Positions 39,054 to 51,127 of a stretch of DNA of 64,000 nucleotides are shown in pieces. Source of the stretch: Ceratotherium simum simum (taxonomy: Eukaryota > Chordata > Mammalia > Perissodactyla > Rhinocerotidae); NCBI RefSeq assembly GCF_000283155.1, contig NW_004454225.1, forward strand, positions 386,701 to 450,700, given 5' to 3'. Position 1 is the first letter of the stretch; each line of letters begins with the position of its first letter. The notes below the pieces were generated by a model that saw only the letters and a program-made list of their open reading frames with translations, was not told where the DNA came from and did no database searches. Both the position numbers and the translations under genes were made by a program.

Positions 39054-40234
39054 AATAAATAGTGCTGGAACACTGGACATCCAGAGGCAAAAAAAAAAAT
39101 GAACCTTAACCAAAACCCTTATACATATACAAAAATTAATTCAAAATGGATCTTGGATTTAAAAGTGAAACGTAAGACTATAAAACTTTTAGAAGACATA
39201 GCATAAAATTTCTGAAACGTAGGACTAGGCAAAGTGTTCTTAGACTTGACACCAAAAGCATGACCCATAAAAGGAAAAATTGACAAATTGGACTTCACAG
39301 AAAGTAAAAACGTTTGTGCTGTGACTCTGTTAAGAGGATGAAAAGACAAGCCACATAATGGAAGAAAATATTTGCAAGCCACATATCTGACAAATAACTA
39401 GCTTCCAGAATATAGCAAGAATCCTCAAAGCTCATTAGTAAAAAAACCAACCATCCAATTAGAAAATGGGCAAAAGACATGAACAGACATTTCACTCAAG
39501 AAGGCTACATGGCCGATAAGCATGTGAAAAGATACTCAACATCATTAGCCATTAGGGAAACGCAAACTAAAACCAAGGAGCTATCACTACAGACCTATAA
39601 ACACAAAATAGTGACAACATCAAAGGCTGGCGAGGAGGCGGAGAAACTGGATCTCTCACACATTGCTGGTGGGAATATAAAAGGGTAGAGCCACTCTGGA
39701 GACTGGCAGTTTCTTATAAAACTAACATTCACTTACCCTACAACCCAGTACTCACTTAGACATTTATTCTAGAGAAATGAAAACTTATGTTCACACAAAA
39801 ACCTGCACATGAATGTTCATAGCAGCTATATTTGTAATCGCCAAAACCTGGAAACAATCCAAATGTCCTTCGATAGGTGAAAGGTTAAACTCCGGCGCAT
39901 CCAGACCATGGAATACTACTCAGCAACAAAAAGAACAGAATACTGATAGAGGCAGCAATGCGGATGGAGCTCAAGGACACTGTGTGTAGCGAAAATAGCC
40001 AGTCCCAAAAGGTCACATACTGTCTGGTTCCGTTTACACAACATTCTCAAAATGACAAATCTATAAAGATGTGGAACAGATTAGTGGTTGGCAGAGGACA
40101 GATACAAAGAGGGCAGCACAGGGAGTTCCCTCCAGGCGGTGAGATACTACGTGTCTTGAGAGTGGTGGTGGCTACATGAGTCTACGGTGATAAAATCGCA
40201 TAGAACTTCACACACGTAAACACAGTGAGAACTG

Positions 40235-40448
40235 GGGCCGGCCCCGTGGCTTAGCGGTTAAGTGCGCTCACTCCGCTATTGGCAGCCCGGGTTCGGACCC
40301 CGGGTGCGCACCGACACACCGCTTCTCTGGCCATGCTGAGGCCACGTCCCACGTACAGCAACTAGAAGGATGTGCAGCTATGACATACAACTATCTACTG
40401 GGGCTTTGGAGAAAAAATAAATAAATAAAATTATAAAAAAAAAAAAAG
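40235..40448 (+). mobile_element. ERE2-like SINE with 13-bp target duplication
   Basis: It shares the tRNA-derived head ('ggccggccccgtggcttagc') but has a different body ('caactagaaggatgtgcagc', 'ctatctactggggctttgg') and an (AAAT)n/A tail, so it is a different ERE subfamily from the copy at 38.8 kb. ACAGTGAGAACTG flanks both sides (40222-40234, 40449-40461). It is nested in the same L1. Confidence 0.93.
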
Positions 40449-40639
40449 ACAGTGAGAACTGAATCAGGCCTGTAGTCTGGTTAACAGCACTGTACTAACG
40501 TCCACTTCTGGTTTAAGTGATGTAATTTGTCACCAATGGGGGATGAAGGGCACATGGGACTCTACATACTATTTTTGCAACTTCCTGTGAGCCTCTAAGT
40601 ATTTCAAAACAAAAAAGTTTGTTAAAAGTCCTTATCAAG

Positions 40640-40835
40640 TAGCGATGCATCCTGAACTATTTAAGGGTGAAAAATAACATGTCTGGGATTTACTCTTTAA
40701 AAAGGGGAGAGGGAAAGATGTGACAAGATTGCAAGATGTTGCTAACTGTTGAAGCTGAGTGACTGACAGGTAGAAATTCATTATACTATTTGCTCTACTT
40801 CTGTGTGTTTGAAATTTTCCATAATAACAAGCTTT
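40640..40835 (+). repeat. L1 3'-end fragment
   Basis: 'gctaactgttgaagctgagt', 'attcattatactatttgctc' and 'gaaattttccataataacaa' are the terminal block of L1M-type 3' UTRs. It is a separate copy right after the nested L1. Confidence 0.7.
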
Positions 40836-40849
40836 AGACAGTAAAATGG

Positions 40850-41690
40850 CAGAATTTTCCACAAAATTTGTAATGAGATGGGCAGTGACTCAGGAAACCG
40901 TCTGTATCAGACACCGGCTGGTTATCTTGCAGAAAAACAATCAAAAAGACTTGTCAAACCTAACAACTGAATTCATCACATTCTTCTTTTACAAAAAAAC
41001 TGTTCCAAATTTGCCCTTTTCTATGACCACTGGCTGTCAGATATGCTTCCCAGTGATGTTTCCAAAACATCTTTAAGCATGTTGACTATGTCCCTCGACA
41101 GGAAAGGCATGTCATCACAACAATGAGAAAGGAGCTGCTCTTTGAAAGAAGCCCAGGCTAGGGCACAGCGTTCTGAGAAAGGACATTCGGAAATGTTTCT
41201 ACTGTCGTGGGCTTTCGTTACCAAAAACAATGTTAAGTCTGCAACTTACAAAAACTTGCACATCTGAACTCCTAAAAACCTACGTAACAGAATTTTCTAA
41301 TCCGTTTAAAAATTTCCAAAGCAAGGGGATTTTGGACTTTTTTGTTAAGAACTTGAAAATAAAATACCTTCCATTTAGTTTACAAAAACATCTGATTGGC
41401 ATCAGGGAGGATGGAAATGTACTAGCCAAATTTCCACAAATCCGCCACATACTCAGTGGATGGGACGGAAAAACGAGTAACCTGATTTAGAAAGAAAGCC
41501 AATGACGCGTTTCCTGTGTGCAGCGACGTGTCCCAGGCAGGGCAGCCATTAAAGCCAAGTATCTAAACAAACCGGACGTAGAGCCAGACCTTCCAACCGC
41601 TCTCTCACAGAGCATTAAAGCACAATTTCCAAAAACAATCAAGCATACGAAGCCAGAAGATTTTGTACCACCAACAAAATTTTAAAAATT
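40850..41690. other. A/T-rich stretch without recognised repeats
   Basis: About 840 bp with markedly lower GC than its surroundings and no repeat I can name. Several short frames are open on both strands (for example 41230-41490 on +, 41021-41230 on -), but none resembles a known protein and none has convincing splice sites. It could be an unrecognised old repeat, a decayed retrocopy or a conserved non-coding element. Confidence 0.4.
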
Positions 41691-42554
41691 TAATTATTAC
41701 ATCTTTAGCTCATCTTTTGATTTTTATTTTTGGTGTAGGTTTTAGGACGTACAAAGTATAACAGTGAGGTAATACATGTATATAATAACTACGTCGACAT
41801 CCATATATTGGGGTGCATGCCCCAAAAGTTTTCTACTGATGGGGATGTGTGAGTAAAGATGGCTGAAGAGCGGTACTGTAAACGGTGGGAAAGCCAGTCA
41901 CTGACACACTCCCCTCTTCTCCGCAGCCTCTGCCTCTGTCCTTACACCTCCCCGTGTCGTCTGGCTGGCTCCCTCAGTCCCAGGCTGAGAGTCAGACAGA
42001 AAGCACAGTCAAGGCTTGGTCCAGCCTCTCTCCCAGTGGCCTCACACCTGTGTCCGCATTCGCACACAGCCCCGCAGGCTGTGAAGAGGCCGGGCCACGG
42101 TCTACTTTGTCCTAGGCTCCGAGTCAGGGAAACTGAGCTGGAATCTCAGCACCACCACCCAGCTACGACTGGGCAGGTGACTGGTCTCTGAATCTGTTTC
42201 CTGGGTGCACCGTGCTGTAGCCAGGGCCCTTGGGCCAAATGAGTTTAGGAATCTAGAGTTTTTCAGATTTTAGAAAGGATTATGGTGCTGTATATGGTGT
42301 GTATATGGTGACACCCCCACATAATCTGGGCAGTACCCCAAAACCAAACACACAGTATTTCCATAGAGAAACGTGAGATATTTTTAAAGACCATAATTAG
42401 TCTCTCATCAATTCAGGTCAGATTTTTGCCACGAAATTAGTTTGCTGCAGACTTAGGAAGAACCTCTGGGATTTCGAGCGTTCTGGATTCCAGGAAGGTG
42501 GAGAAGGGACATGGGCCTGGACTGTCCTCCAGAGCAGCAGGAATCAAGAATTGA

Positions 42555-43870
42555 ATGTGTCTTATTCTTTCACTTATTTTCAAATGTGACCATGTCCCTC
42601 CTCCTGACCTGAAATCCTTCAAGAATATGTCAGCATCTGACGGTGGCACGTAGTCCTGACTCCTCTGCAGAGAGCCCAGGGCCCTTGGCAGCTGGGTCCC
42701 AGCCTCCCTCCCTGCCTCCTCCCTGAGTGCCGGCAACAGTGGGTCCCTGCACGTGTAGCCCCCGCCTCTGTGCCAACGCGCCCTCCCCTCTGCCCTGGTC
42801 CTTGTGGTGAGTGTCAACTCCTCACTCATGAGTCATCCTAAACATCCTAAACACCCCAGCGCCAGCCCACTCCTGTCCAGCCGCACCATGCTCACTCTGC
42901 GGTACTAAGAGGTCGGTTCTGACAGTGTTCCTGTCACCCCACACCTGAGTCATCCATCTCCAGATCTAGCACAAGGCCAGACACAGAGTAGGGATTTGGA
43001 AAAGAAGAATCGATCAACCAACTGACCGACTGAATGCCTGGCATTAAACCACGTGCTACACACCATCACCTGGTCCCCTCCCCACCATCAACACTTTCCA
43101 GAGCTCAGCTGAAGGGCCTGGACGTTTGGCTGGATGGAGGGATGGGCCAGGTGAGGGCAGAGGATGGAGGCTGAGTCACACTGTCTCACGCACATCTTCC
43201 AACGTGGAGAGGCCACACCAAGGAGGCCAAAGGGACTTGTTCTATGTGCTCCATCAGGACATAACCTGGGTCACCTGGTGGGAGCAGCAGGAAGGTGAGA
43301 GTCCGCCAAGATAGAGACGTTTTTACCAACTGGAACAACCTAGCAATGCCTCTAGCATAAGGAAGCTCCCAATCAAACAGGGCGAGAAGTCCCCTGGGGC
43401 AGGAGGAACCTCTGTACGGTAGTTTACTCTTACCTGTCTTCTCCCCAACTAGTCTGCCACCCTCTGGAGGTCAGAGGTCATGTCTTATGTGCTACTCTGA
43501 TCCCAGCACCCATCTCCGAGCCTGGACATAGTTAGCACTAGATATGCTCCGGCTGGAGAAGGGAACAACTGAATGAATGTCTGCCCTTTGCAGATCCTTC
43601 CAACTCTAAAACTCTACGACACCCGCCACGTCAACCCCGGAGAAAGGAATTTTCTCTTGCCACCTGCCCCCTGCGACATATCTTTATCCCCACCTGCCTT
43701 GACAGTCATCACCTTCCATGACCTATTACAGTTTGTACGTGGCACGTCTTCCCTGGCCTTTCGTAGCATTTACCACAATTGTGATTAGATTTGTTCCCTT
43801 AACACCTGTGAGTGGGGCTCCGTGAGGGCAGGGACCATGTGCCATGCTGAAAAAGTAGTTGCTGAATGAT
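42555..43870 (+). repeat. Cluster of L2 fragments
   Basis: Three forward L2-like stretches: about 42555-43010 ('catgtccctcctcctgacct', 'gacacagagtagggatttgg'), about 43440-43585 ('ggaggtcagaggtcatgtct', 'ggagaagggaacaactgaat') and about 43640-43870 ('cgtagcatttaccacaattg', 'gtgagggcagggaccatgtg'). Whether they are one broken copy or several is not resolvable by eye. Confidence 0.6.
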
Positions 43871-44708
43871 AGCTCTGGGGACAGAGGAAACAGCATGGAC
43901 ACAGGCATGGAGACATTATGTTGACAGACACTCGGCCGAGGTGCGCCCAGAGCAGAGTGTGCCAGATGCAGATCAGCCTGCTGTTAAAGACAGGGGTTGG
44001 GGGAGTGGGCAGTGTGGCCTGATTGACAGACCACCCACGGCACACTACAGTTGACAAAGCCATCCTGACAGCCACGTGAAGGGATCTCGTTGCAGTCAGA
44101 GCATCTAGGCGGGGGTACAAGCCCCTGGGAGGGCCGCAGGGAGCACCGGGATGCAGAGCCCTGCTGGGCCGCCAAGCCACAGGGCTGGACGGAGCTCACT
44201 TCCCAGGTCCAGAAAGCCAGGCTTCAGGGGATCAGGGTCAGGCAAACCCAGCTCACAAGAAAAAGGAGGAGTGCCAGGTTATGAACGTCCTCTCCAGCTC
44301 CTAGCAGGGGGCCAGAGAGCTGAATCAGTTGCCAGAAGGGCATTTGAGAACATAGCATCAGAGTTTGGGGAAGCGGGGGGTCTTGAGTAAAATTCAACCA
44401 GGCCCTGGTGAGGCCTGATGAACCATGCCAAGCCCTAGACAACAACTCGAGTGACACAAACTCTCACTTTCCCTAATACAGCCCCCATCCCCATCCTTCT
44501 CCAGGGAAGACGCCTTCTGGCTGACTTCCCTTCTGAAGATTTCCAGAAAGCTACAAAACTATGTGTAGTCACTAAACTCGGCCACCTGCCTTGGAATTTA
44601 GGTATTTCAGAGCACATCTCACTGTCTCATCCAGATTTTATTCTCAGAGTCATTTTCGCTTCATGTTCAGGGGACACCTGGCTGTTGCCCCCACCCCCAG
44701 ATTTCCTA

Positions 44709-45208
44709 TGTGGAAGGTTGAATAATGGCCTCCTAAAGATGTCCACATCCTGAACCCCCAAACCTGTGAATATTTTACCTTAACTGGCAAAACAGACTTT
44801 GCAGGTATGATTGAATTAGGGATCCTGAGATAAAGAGATTATCCCGATTATAAGGGTCAGCCAGATATAACCACAAGGGTCCTTAGAAGGGGGAGGCAGG
44901 AGGGTGAGAGAGCGAAGAAGGCAGTATGATGATGGAAGCAGAGAGGAGATCTGAAGATGCCACGCTCCTGGCTTTGAAGATGGAGGAAAGGGCTGTGAGC
45001 CAAAGAATGCAAGTGGCCTCTACAAGCTGCAGAAGGCAAGATTCCCCTAGAGCCTGCAGAAGGAACACAGCCCTGTCACCACCTTGATTTTAGCCCAGTG
45101 AAATACCTTTTGGACTTCTGACCTCAAAACTGTTAAGATGATAAATTTGCATTTTAAGTCACTAAGTTTCCAGCTATTTGTGACAGCAGCAGCAGGAAAC
45201 TAACACAC
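44709..45208 (+). mobile_element. MaLR-type solo LTR
   Basis: The familiar LTR order is present: 'ggttgaataatggcctccta', 'gactttgcaggtatgattga', 'cacaagggtccttagaaggg', 'gattttagcccagtgaaata', and the end 'ggaaactaacacacc'. About 500 bp with no internal viral genes. It is an old solo LTR of the ERVL-MaLR (MLT1-like) group and is inert. Confidence 0.7.
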
Positions 45209-45329
45209 CCAGTTTGCAGATGAGGAAACAGAGGCCGGGAGGGCTAAGGAGTTTGTCCACAGTCCCCTGGTAAGCGGCTCCGCACAGCGCCCTTGCCGTA
45301 CGGTCAAATCCACAGATTTCTGAGGACCA

Positions 45330-45555
45330 TTGGAGAGAGGTGGGCTCTGAGTCAGACCACCCAGACTTGGCTTCCAGCCCTGCCCCATACTAGCTGTGTG
45401 TCCGTGGGCAAGTCACATCACCTCTCCTTCCTTCAGCTTCCTCAGCTGTGAAATGGGGCTGCAGCCACACCTCCCTCCGAAAGAGCTGCGAGGAATAAAC
45501 AAGTTAATACAGGAGAGCGCTCAGGACGGGGCCGGCACTAGATAATGTTATCTAC
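45330..45555 (+). repeat. MIR, nearly complete
   Basis: 'actagctgtgtgtccgtggg', 'caagtcacatcacctctcct', 'agctgtgaaatggggctgca' and the tail 'gaataaacaagttaataca' show MIR in forward orientation. Confidence 0.8.
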
Positions 45556-46829
45556 TGTGGCCACGCTCCTACTGCACCCTCATTTCACCCTTCAGGCTGG
45601 GAAGTCACATTCCCAGCACACTCTGAGATCCAGGCCAGTCCTGTCTCTGGTTGTTGCTCTTTTTTAAACCTTCCGAGGTCATATTTTCATTCGTTAGTTT
45701 CAAATCCAAACCCTTTTGAGCTGCAGCCACAAAGGGCTCGCTCAGGCAGCTGCCACATACCCACAGGCCGAGCTAAGCTGGCAACCTGTTTGCACGCACA
45801 TCTCCAGAATATTACCACAGCCTGGGAGGGATTTTTGTTTCATAGATTAAAAAAATTTTTAATATATATGGAGAAATTTCCATCTTAGCGTAGCTCACTG
45901 GGTAGAATTTGACCTGGGCACTGTTAATCTGAACTGGCCACTTTGCTCCCACTTCAGCTGCCTGGGATGACAACAGCCTCCTGCCCCCGGGGCTGTTTGC
46001 CTCTGTGAACTTCTGGGCAGCTGCCTTTTGGGGGGAGGCTGACCCACATCAGAGCAGGCCAGCAACCCACAGCCTGGCCCTCCTCCAGAGACGATTAGAG
46101 GGAAAGAGTGGCCAGAGGCTGGGCAGTTCTGCCTGGTTAGCCTTTGGAAAAAGGATCACATGCCCTCCTGAGGGGGCAGGGTCCCACCTCTCAGGCCCAC
46201 TCCCCTTCAATCTACACAGACAAGCCGAGGCCACGCTAGTGGCCACATCTCTCCCCTTCTCCTGGGGCCAAGTTCCCACGAATCTCTCAACCAGGAAAGA
46301 AAAATCATCCAATCGCGTATCTATCCTTCACTTGCAGGGGCAGGGGCAGAAATAAAAGGGAACAACAAAGTAATCCAAAATCCCTCAGTGAGGGCTTACT
46401 TAATTCAGCCTTGTAATTAAGCCTTTTTTTTTATTAATACATACCAGGCCAAATCTTGACCATCTCAGTTCTCTCCCAAACTAAGAACCAATGGGCGAAG
46501 CTCAGCCTCTTTAGCTGGACTTTGCATCCCTCTAAATGTGACCACCTTTCTAGCCAGTGAAACCCCGCCCTCAGCACTAGCAAACAGGTCCCCTTCAGAT
46601 GCAGCATCCTGAACCTCAACGGTCCTCCTGCCCCACGGGAGCAGGCCGTCTAACCTGCCCAACCCTGGGGACCCCTTCAGCAAGAAGCCCGGCTCCGGCC
46701 CAGTTACCTCGGTAAGAAATCCCAGCCTGAACTTCATTCACACAAATACTGAGTGGGGGGAGCCAGCATTCCACCCCAGGTGTACCCCAACATCGAGTGC
46801 GCATGTCCCACAAACAAGAACAAGACATT

Positions 46830-47215
46830 TCAGAGCAGCCCTGTCATAACAGCAAAAGGCTGGATACAACCCAAATGCCCATGCTCAGTCGAATGGGTAA
46901 ATAAATCATGATCTATTCAAACAGTGGACTCCTACGCAGCGGTGAACAAGAGCAAGGGCTGCCCTACACACGTGGATGAAACTCACTGGAGTATTTTCTG
47001 TGTGATTCCATTTACGGAAGGTCAAGAGTGATGAGGCGTGAGTAGTGGTTACCCCAGGAGGAGGCCCCGGGGAGCCTTCTGGGGTCCTGGGAATGTTCTG
47101 CAGCTTGATCTGGACAGTGGTTTATATGGATATTTACAGATGTAAAAACCCATTGTGCTGTACATCTGAGATTAGTGTACTTTACTGTAATAAGTTAAAC
47201 CTCCTTAAAAAGTTT
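46830..47215 (+). repeat. L1 3' fragment
   Basis: 'tgtcataacagcaaaaggct', 'ggtaaataaatcatgatcta', 'gattccatttacggaaggtc' and 'tgtgctgtacatctgagatt' are L1 ORF2-end and 3' UTR blocks in forward orientation. Confidence 0.75.
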
Positions 47216-47439
47216 AAAAGTGTAAATATATACCTTTGAGCCCCTTCTATGTGCTAAGTCCAAAGGGTATCTCAGACAAGACTCGAACCCTTTACGAGCT
47301 TATAGTCGAGTAGGGAAGAAAATAGGCTCAAATAATACAAGGCTGTTGGTGGCCAGTGGGACAGATAATGAGAGTGGCCAAGGGTATCAGTATTACTCGA
47401 GATTTGGAGGAAGTGATAGAATAAACTGATTAAATGCAG

Positions 47440-47590
47440 TTTTAGAGGCGGCCAGACCTATGTCCAAATCCTACTTCTCTCTGTGTGGCCTGGACACGAT
47501 GTTTGCCCCGCTTCCTCATCTGTAAGGCGGAATCACAGTGGCTGACCTCCGGGGTTCTCGTGAAGATGCAAGGAAAGAATGCACACGGAC
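47440..47590 (+). repeat. MIR
   Basis: 'gaggcggccagacctatgtc', 'tctgtgtggcctggacacga', 'cctcatctgtaaggcggaat' form a worn forward MIR. Confidence 0.6.
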
Positions 47591-47639
47591 ACTCAGGCAT
47601 GAGGCTGCTGTCATTCCTGCTGCGAGGCTGGGCCCACCC

Positions 47640-48020
47640 TGTGCCAGGCACTGGGGTTCACAGATGTGAAACAGGCCCTGCCCCCCACAGCTTCCAGTCT
47701 CACCATTCACCCACTCTGCAAACATCTAACAAATCAGGGGCTGTGTGCATTACATGGACTTCGCCCTAAAAGAGCTGGCAGCCAGGCAGCGAATCAGAGA
47801 CAATGTAAAAAGGCTTAAGTGCCGGAGGAGAGGAACAGATAAAGAAGTGGGGAGGTCAGAGGGCCATGCAGGGCTGGAAAATGAGCTGGGCCTTGAAAGG
47901 CAGATAGGATTTGGGCACATGGAGACTGCCAGGAGGGAAAGGCAGGCCAGCAGAGGGGACCGCCTGAGCAAAGGTGTGGAGGTGGGACGTCAAGGAAGCA
48001 CACAGAGGCAAGAGCGACTA
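47640..48020 (-). repeat. L2 fragment (reverse)
   Basis: 'tgtgccaggcactggggttc', 'gagctggcagccaggcagc', 'gagctgggccttgaaaggc' and 'ggaccgcctgagcaaaggtg' match reverse L2 text. The next element (an ERE) inserted just past it. Confidence 0.6.
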
Positions 48021-48037
48021 GTCAAGTGTGGCTCAAG

Positions 48038-48237
48038 TGGCCGGCCCAATGGTGTAGCAGTTAAGTTCGTGCACTTCGCTTCAGCGACCTGGGGTTCAGA
48101 GGTCCGAATCCCGGGTATGGACATAACGCACCACTCATCAAGCCATGCTGTGGCGGCATCCCACATACAAAATAGAGGAAGATGGGCACAGATGTTAGCT
48201 CAGGGCCAATCTTCCTCACCACACACACACACACAAA
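48038..48237 (+). mobile_element. ERE-type SINE, diverged, 14-bp target duplication
   Basis: The head 'ggccggcccaatggtgtagc' and body 'catgctgtggcggcatccca', 'ggaagatgggcacagatgtt' end in an (AC)n/A tail. AAGTGTGGCTCAAG (48024-48037) and AAGTGTGACTCAAG (48238-48251) flank it with one mismatch. It is older than the copy at 38.8 kb. Confidence 0.9.
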
Positions 48238-48589
48238 AAGTGTGACTCAAGAGGCCCCATAAAGAGGGCCTGGGACAGGGCCTTTATCTTTGTGTCAGCG
48301 AGGAAGCCCCCGAAGGTCTCAGAGGTCATGAGTTGAGCACATCAGAGCAGGGATTTAAAACAACAAGCGAGCCAACAGCAGTGTTTCAGGGGGGTCATCA
48401 GTGGGGGTGGCAACGTTTCTCCAGGGCTGGGGCTGGGGGTCATATTTACCAAGAAACACCCCAACCCTCACACCCGGTTCCCTTTGTGAGACCCAAGGAC
48501 GTATTTCTGATTAGATGGTGGTCAGGGGCCTGAGTGAGGCTGGCAGGTCCTTAAGGGGTTGGCCAGAGTCTTGACCTTCCTGCACTGGG

Positions 48590-49165
48590 CAAGGGGTGGG
48601 GATATGTTTCTTATGGTTCTTGTTTATTTCATTTTATTTTAATTTTTTGGAAAAAATCCTATGTCTACATGATTCAGCACTCAAAAGGAACAAAGAGGCT
48701 GCAGTGAACGGTCCCCAGCACCAGCCCCCGTCCCAGAGGCACCACAACCACCACCTTCTTGTGACTCCCCAGAGACCTGTGTACATACGTAAGCAAATGC
48801 TCTTATTATCTTCCTTTACTTTTAGAGGGCGGCATACCAGGCACACTGCCCTGCACCTGCTTCTTTCACAGCAATCTATCTTGGCGACTGCTCCATATCC
48901 ACGCATGGAGTCTCCATCTTATTTTTTATGGCTGCACAGTATTTCACGGTTCGGAAGGACCATAATTTGTTCCTGGCCCCCTGCTGATGAACAGTTAGGC
49001 TGCTTCTCATCTTTTGTTATTACAAATAAGGCAGCAATGACTAATCTTCAAACACGTCATTCTGCACACACGTTAACACATCTGTAGCATAAATTCCTAG
49101 AAGTGCAACTGTGGGGTGAAAGTATACAAGCTCTCTAATTTTGAAAACATTGCTGGAGAGGCAGA
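48590..49165 (-). repeat. L1 fragment (reverse)
   Basis: 'ttatggctgcacagtatttc', 'gatgaacagttaggctgctt', 'ttattacaaataaggcagca' and 'attcctagaagtgcaactgt' are the reverse complement of the typical L1M 3' UTR text. It is old and broken. Confidence 0.65.
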
Positions 49166-49199
49166 TACATGTAAATCGCTCGTCTAAGAAACAAGCCTA

Positions 49200-49391
49200 G
49201 GGGCCAGCCCAGTGGCGCAGCGGTTAAGTGCACGCCATCCGCTTCTGCTGCCTGCGGTTCGAAGGTTTGGATCCCGGGTGCACACTAACCCACCGCTTGT
49301 CACGCCATGCTGTGGCGGCGTCCCACATAAAGTAGAGGAAGATAGGCATGCATGTTAGCTCAGGGCTGATCTTCCTCACAAAAAAAAAAGA
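49200..49391 (+). mobile_element. ERE-type SINE, 14-bp target duplication
   Basis: The head 'ggggccagcccagtggcgca', box-B-like 'ggttcgaaggtttggatc' and body 'gccatgctgtggcggcgtcc' precede an A-rich tail. AAGAAACAAGCCTA (49186-49199) and AAGAAAGAAGCCTA (49392-49405) flank it with one mismatch. Confidence 0.9.
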
Positions 49392-49479
49392 AAGAAAGAA
49401 GCCTAATTATTGGGAAAAATACACAGACAATATATAGTTTTAAGGGTGCCCGACAAAAAAACGGTAGAGAAAAGCCTCG

Positions 49480-49595
49480 TTTTCAGCACACAGAGCACTG
49501 GGTCAGGAGATGGTTCTGAACCCAGATCACCTCCAACTCGCCCAGCGCCCTGGTCCATGAACTTGCATTTCCTCACCTGTAAGTGAAGGGCCAGA
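49480..49595 (+). repeat. MIR fragment
   Basis: 'gcactgggtcaggagatggt', 'acttgcatttcctcacctgt' and neighbouring text match a forward MIR. Confidence 0.55.
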
Positions 49596-50479
49596 CCAGC
49601 TCAGCCCCTCAGACCCCCGCAGCGCAGACGGGCTCTGAGGTCCTGGTTCCACGGCAGGTGGAAGGCTGGACAGTGGCCGGAGTCACCATGACACCCAGCC
49701 GTAATTGGTCTCCCTGGGCAAAGGCGCCAGGGCCCAGAGGAGGAGCAGGCAGGCCAGAGCGTGCGCTAGAGGCAGGCCTGGCGGGGATGGGGTGGGAGTG
49801 GAGAGCTCGAGAGGGTCAAGTGCCTCCAAGCTGACCATCCCAAAGGAGTGATAAGCACCTCTCACCACTCCCCCTGCACAAGCTGTAGGGACACCACAGC
49901 CAGGCAAGACACATGCATGCTCCACGACATTCACTGCTGTGTCCATCATGGACCCGTTATGTAATGTGTGTGCCTGACAGCAATGGCCACCTAAACCTCA
50001 CTCTTCCAGTGGGTGGCTGACAGAGGATGGAGGCGGGCCTCTGGATACCTCGTGTCCTCCCTGTGAGTGAGGACAGCCAGGTAAATGCAGCAAGCAGGGC
50101 AGGGCTTCCCCCCTGCTCCACAAATCAGGCCCAACTACTGAGAACTGTGAATGAAAGAAATGGTCTTCTGCCCCCCCACCGAGTGGGAGATACCTCTTAG
50201 CACACGAAGGACAGCACTAGACAGGAAGAACCCTCGCCATCCTTCCCATTTCCCAGCCCGTACTCCGCTCTGACAGGCTGGGAGGGCCAGGAGCTCCTGT
50301 CAATCAAGTCATACTTAAATGCACTGAGGTTGTTGCTATTAAAATTTTTCTAACCAATGCACAGTGCATCAACCTTTCTTTGTAAAGCAAATTATGTACT
50401 GTTTTGGTAAATCTGGATTCTCGCACATCCTATTTGTTTAAAACTCAAGGATAAACTCATATAGAGTACTTCCTCTTCC

Positions 50480-51070
50480 TGGAGGTGAGGCTGTGACCGC
50501 AATGCCCCGGGAGAGCTCACTTGGCCTCTGATCCTCTGATCCCCCTGTGTGTCATGCCTCTGTGGCTGCTCGAGGTGGTCCCACTACCTGGAAAGCCTTC
50601 TCCGCCTTCCCCATCTCCCAACCTCCACTGTCCATCAGAGCCCCCAGCCCTGCCTCCCTTCCCGCAGGAAGCCTTGGCTCCTCAGCCCACCGCAGACAGA
50701 GCAGACTGCTGCCTCCTGCGGCCCCCACAGCCTCGACCTGATTGTCTATTAACGCACTTTCTAAGTCTAAGCATCAGTTCCATCTGCTGGGCTTCCCTGC
50801 AGGACTGCAGGCTCTCCGAGGGCACAGTTGTGTGTGGGGAGGGACAGGGGACACGACACTCAGAGACCAGCAAGGGCACAGGATTCGAAATTGAAAACCT
50901 GGGTGCTTCCTTCCACTGGATCTTAGGCAAAGTCACCCTTCTGAGCCTCAGTCTATCTATCTACAAAACAGGCACAATAATTCCAAGGTTCCAGGGCCAT
51001 TGGGAAGATTAAATGATTTAATATACGTGAGATGTAATTCGCAAACTGCAAAGCCCTACACAAATTCCAT
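50480..51070 (+). repeat. L2 fragment followed by MIR
   Basis: About 50480-50850 reads as forward L2 ('cacttggcctctgatcctct', 'cactacctggaaagccttct', 'ctccgagggcacagttgtg'). About 50870-51070 is a forward MIR ('cactggatcttaggcaaagt', 'tctgagcctcagtctatcta', 'gggaagattaaatgatttaa'). Confidence 0.65.
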
Positions 51071-51085
51071 TGAGGATCAGTAATA

Positions 51086-51127
51086 TTACTATTAATTAGT
51101 ATGTTAATATTAATTAATATTAATATC
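51086..51127. repeat. ATTAAT-rich low-complexity tract
   Basis: About 40 bp of repeated ATTAAT/TTAATATT steps, A/T only apart from one G. Simple low-complexity DNA. Confidence 0.8.

Larger units (their letters stand above)
38740..40626 (+). mobile_element. L1 LINE 3' portion, interrupted by two ERE SINEs
   Basis: This carries the decayed end of L1 ORF2 and its 3' UTR. Landmarks are 'caatggaggaagaataatct', 'aagacatgaacagacatttc', 'gctggtgggaatataaaagg', 'gaatactactcagcaacaaa', 'tggttccgtttacacaacat' and an ending of 'caaaacaaaaaagttt'. Reading frames are broken throughout. ERE copies at about 38800-39053 and 40235-40448 inserted into it later. It belongs to an old L1M-type family. Confidence 0.85.

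Noticed and set aside
39120..40200. L1 ORF2 remnants as a possible protein gene
   Set aside because: Frames are broken repeatedly and interrupted by SINEs. It is a dead LINE copy.
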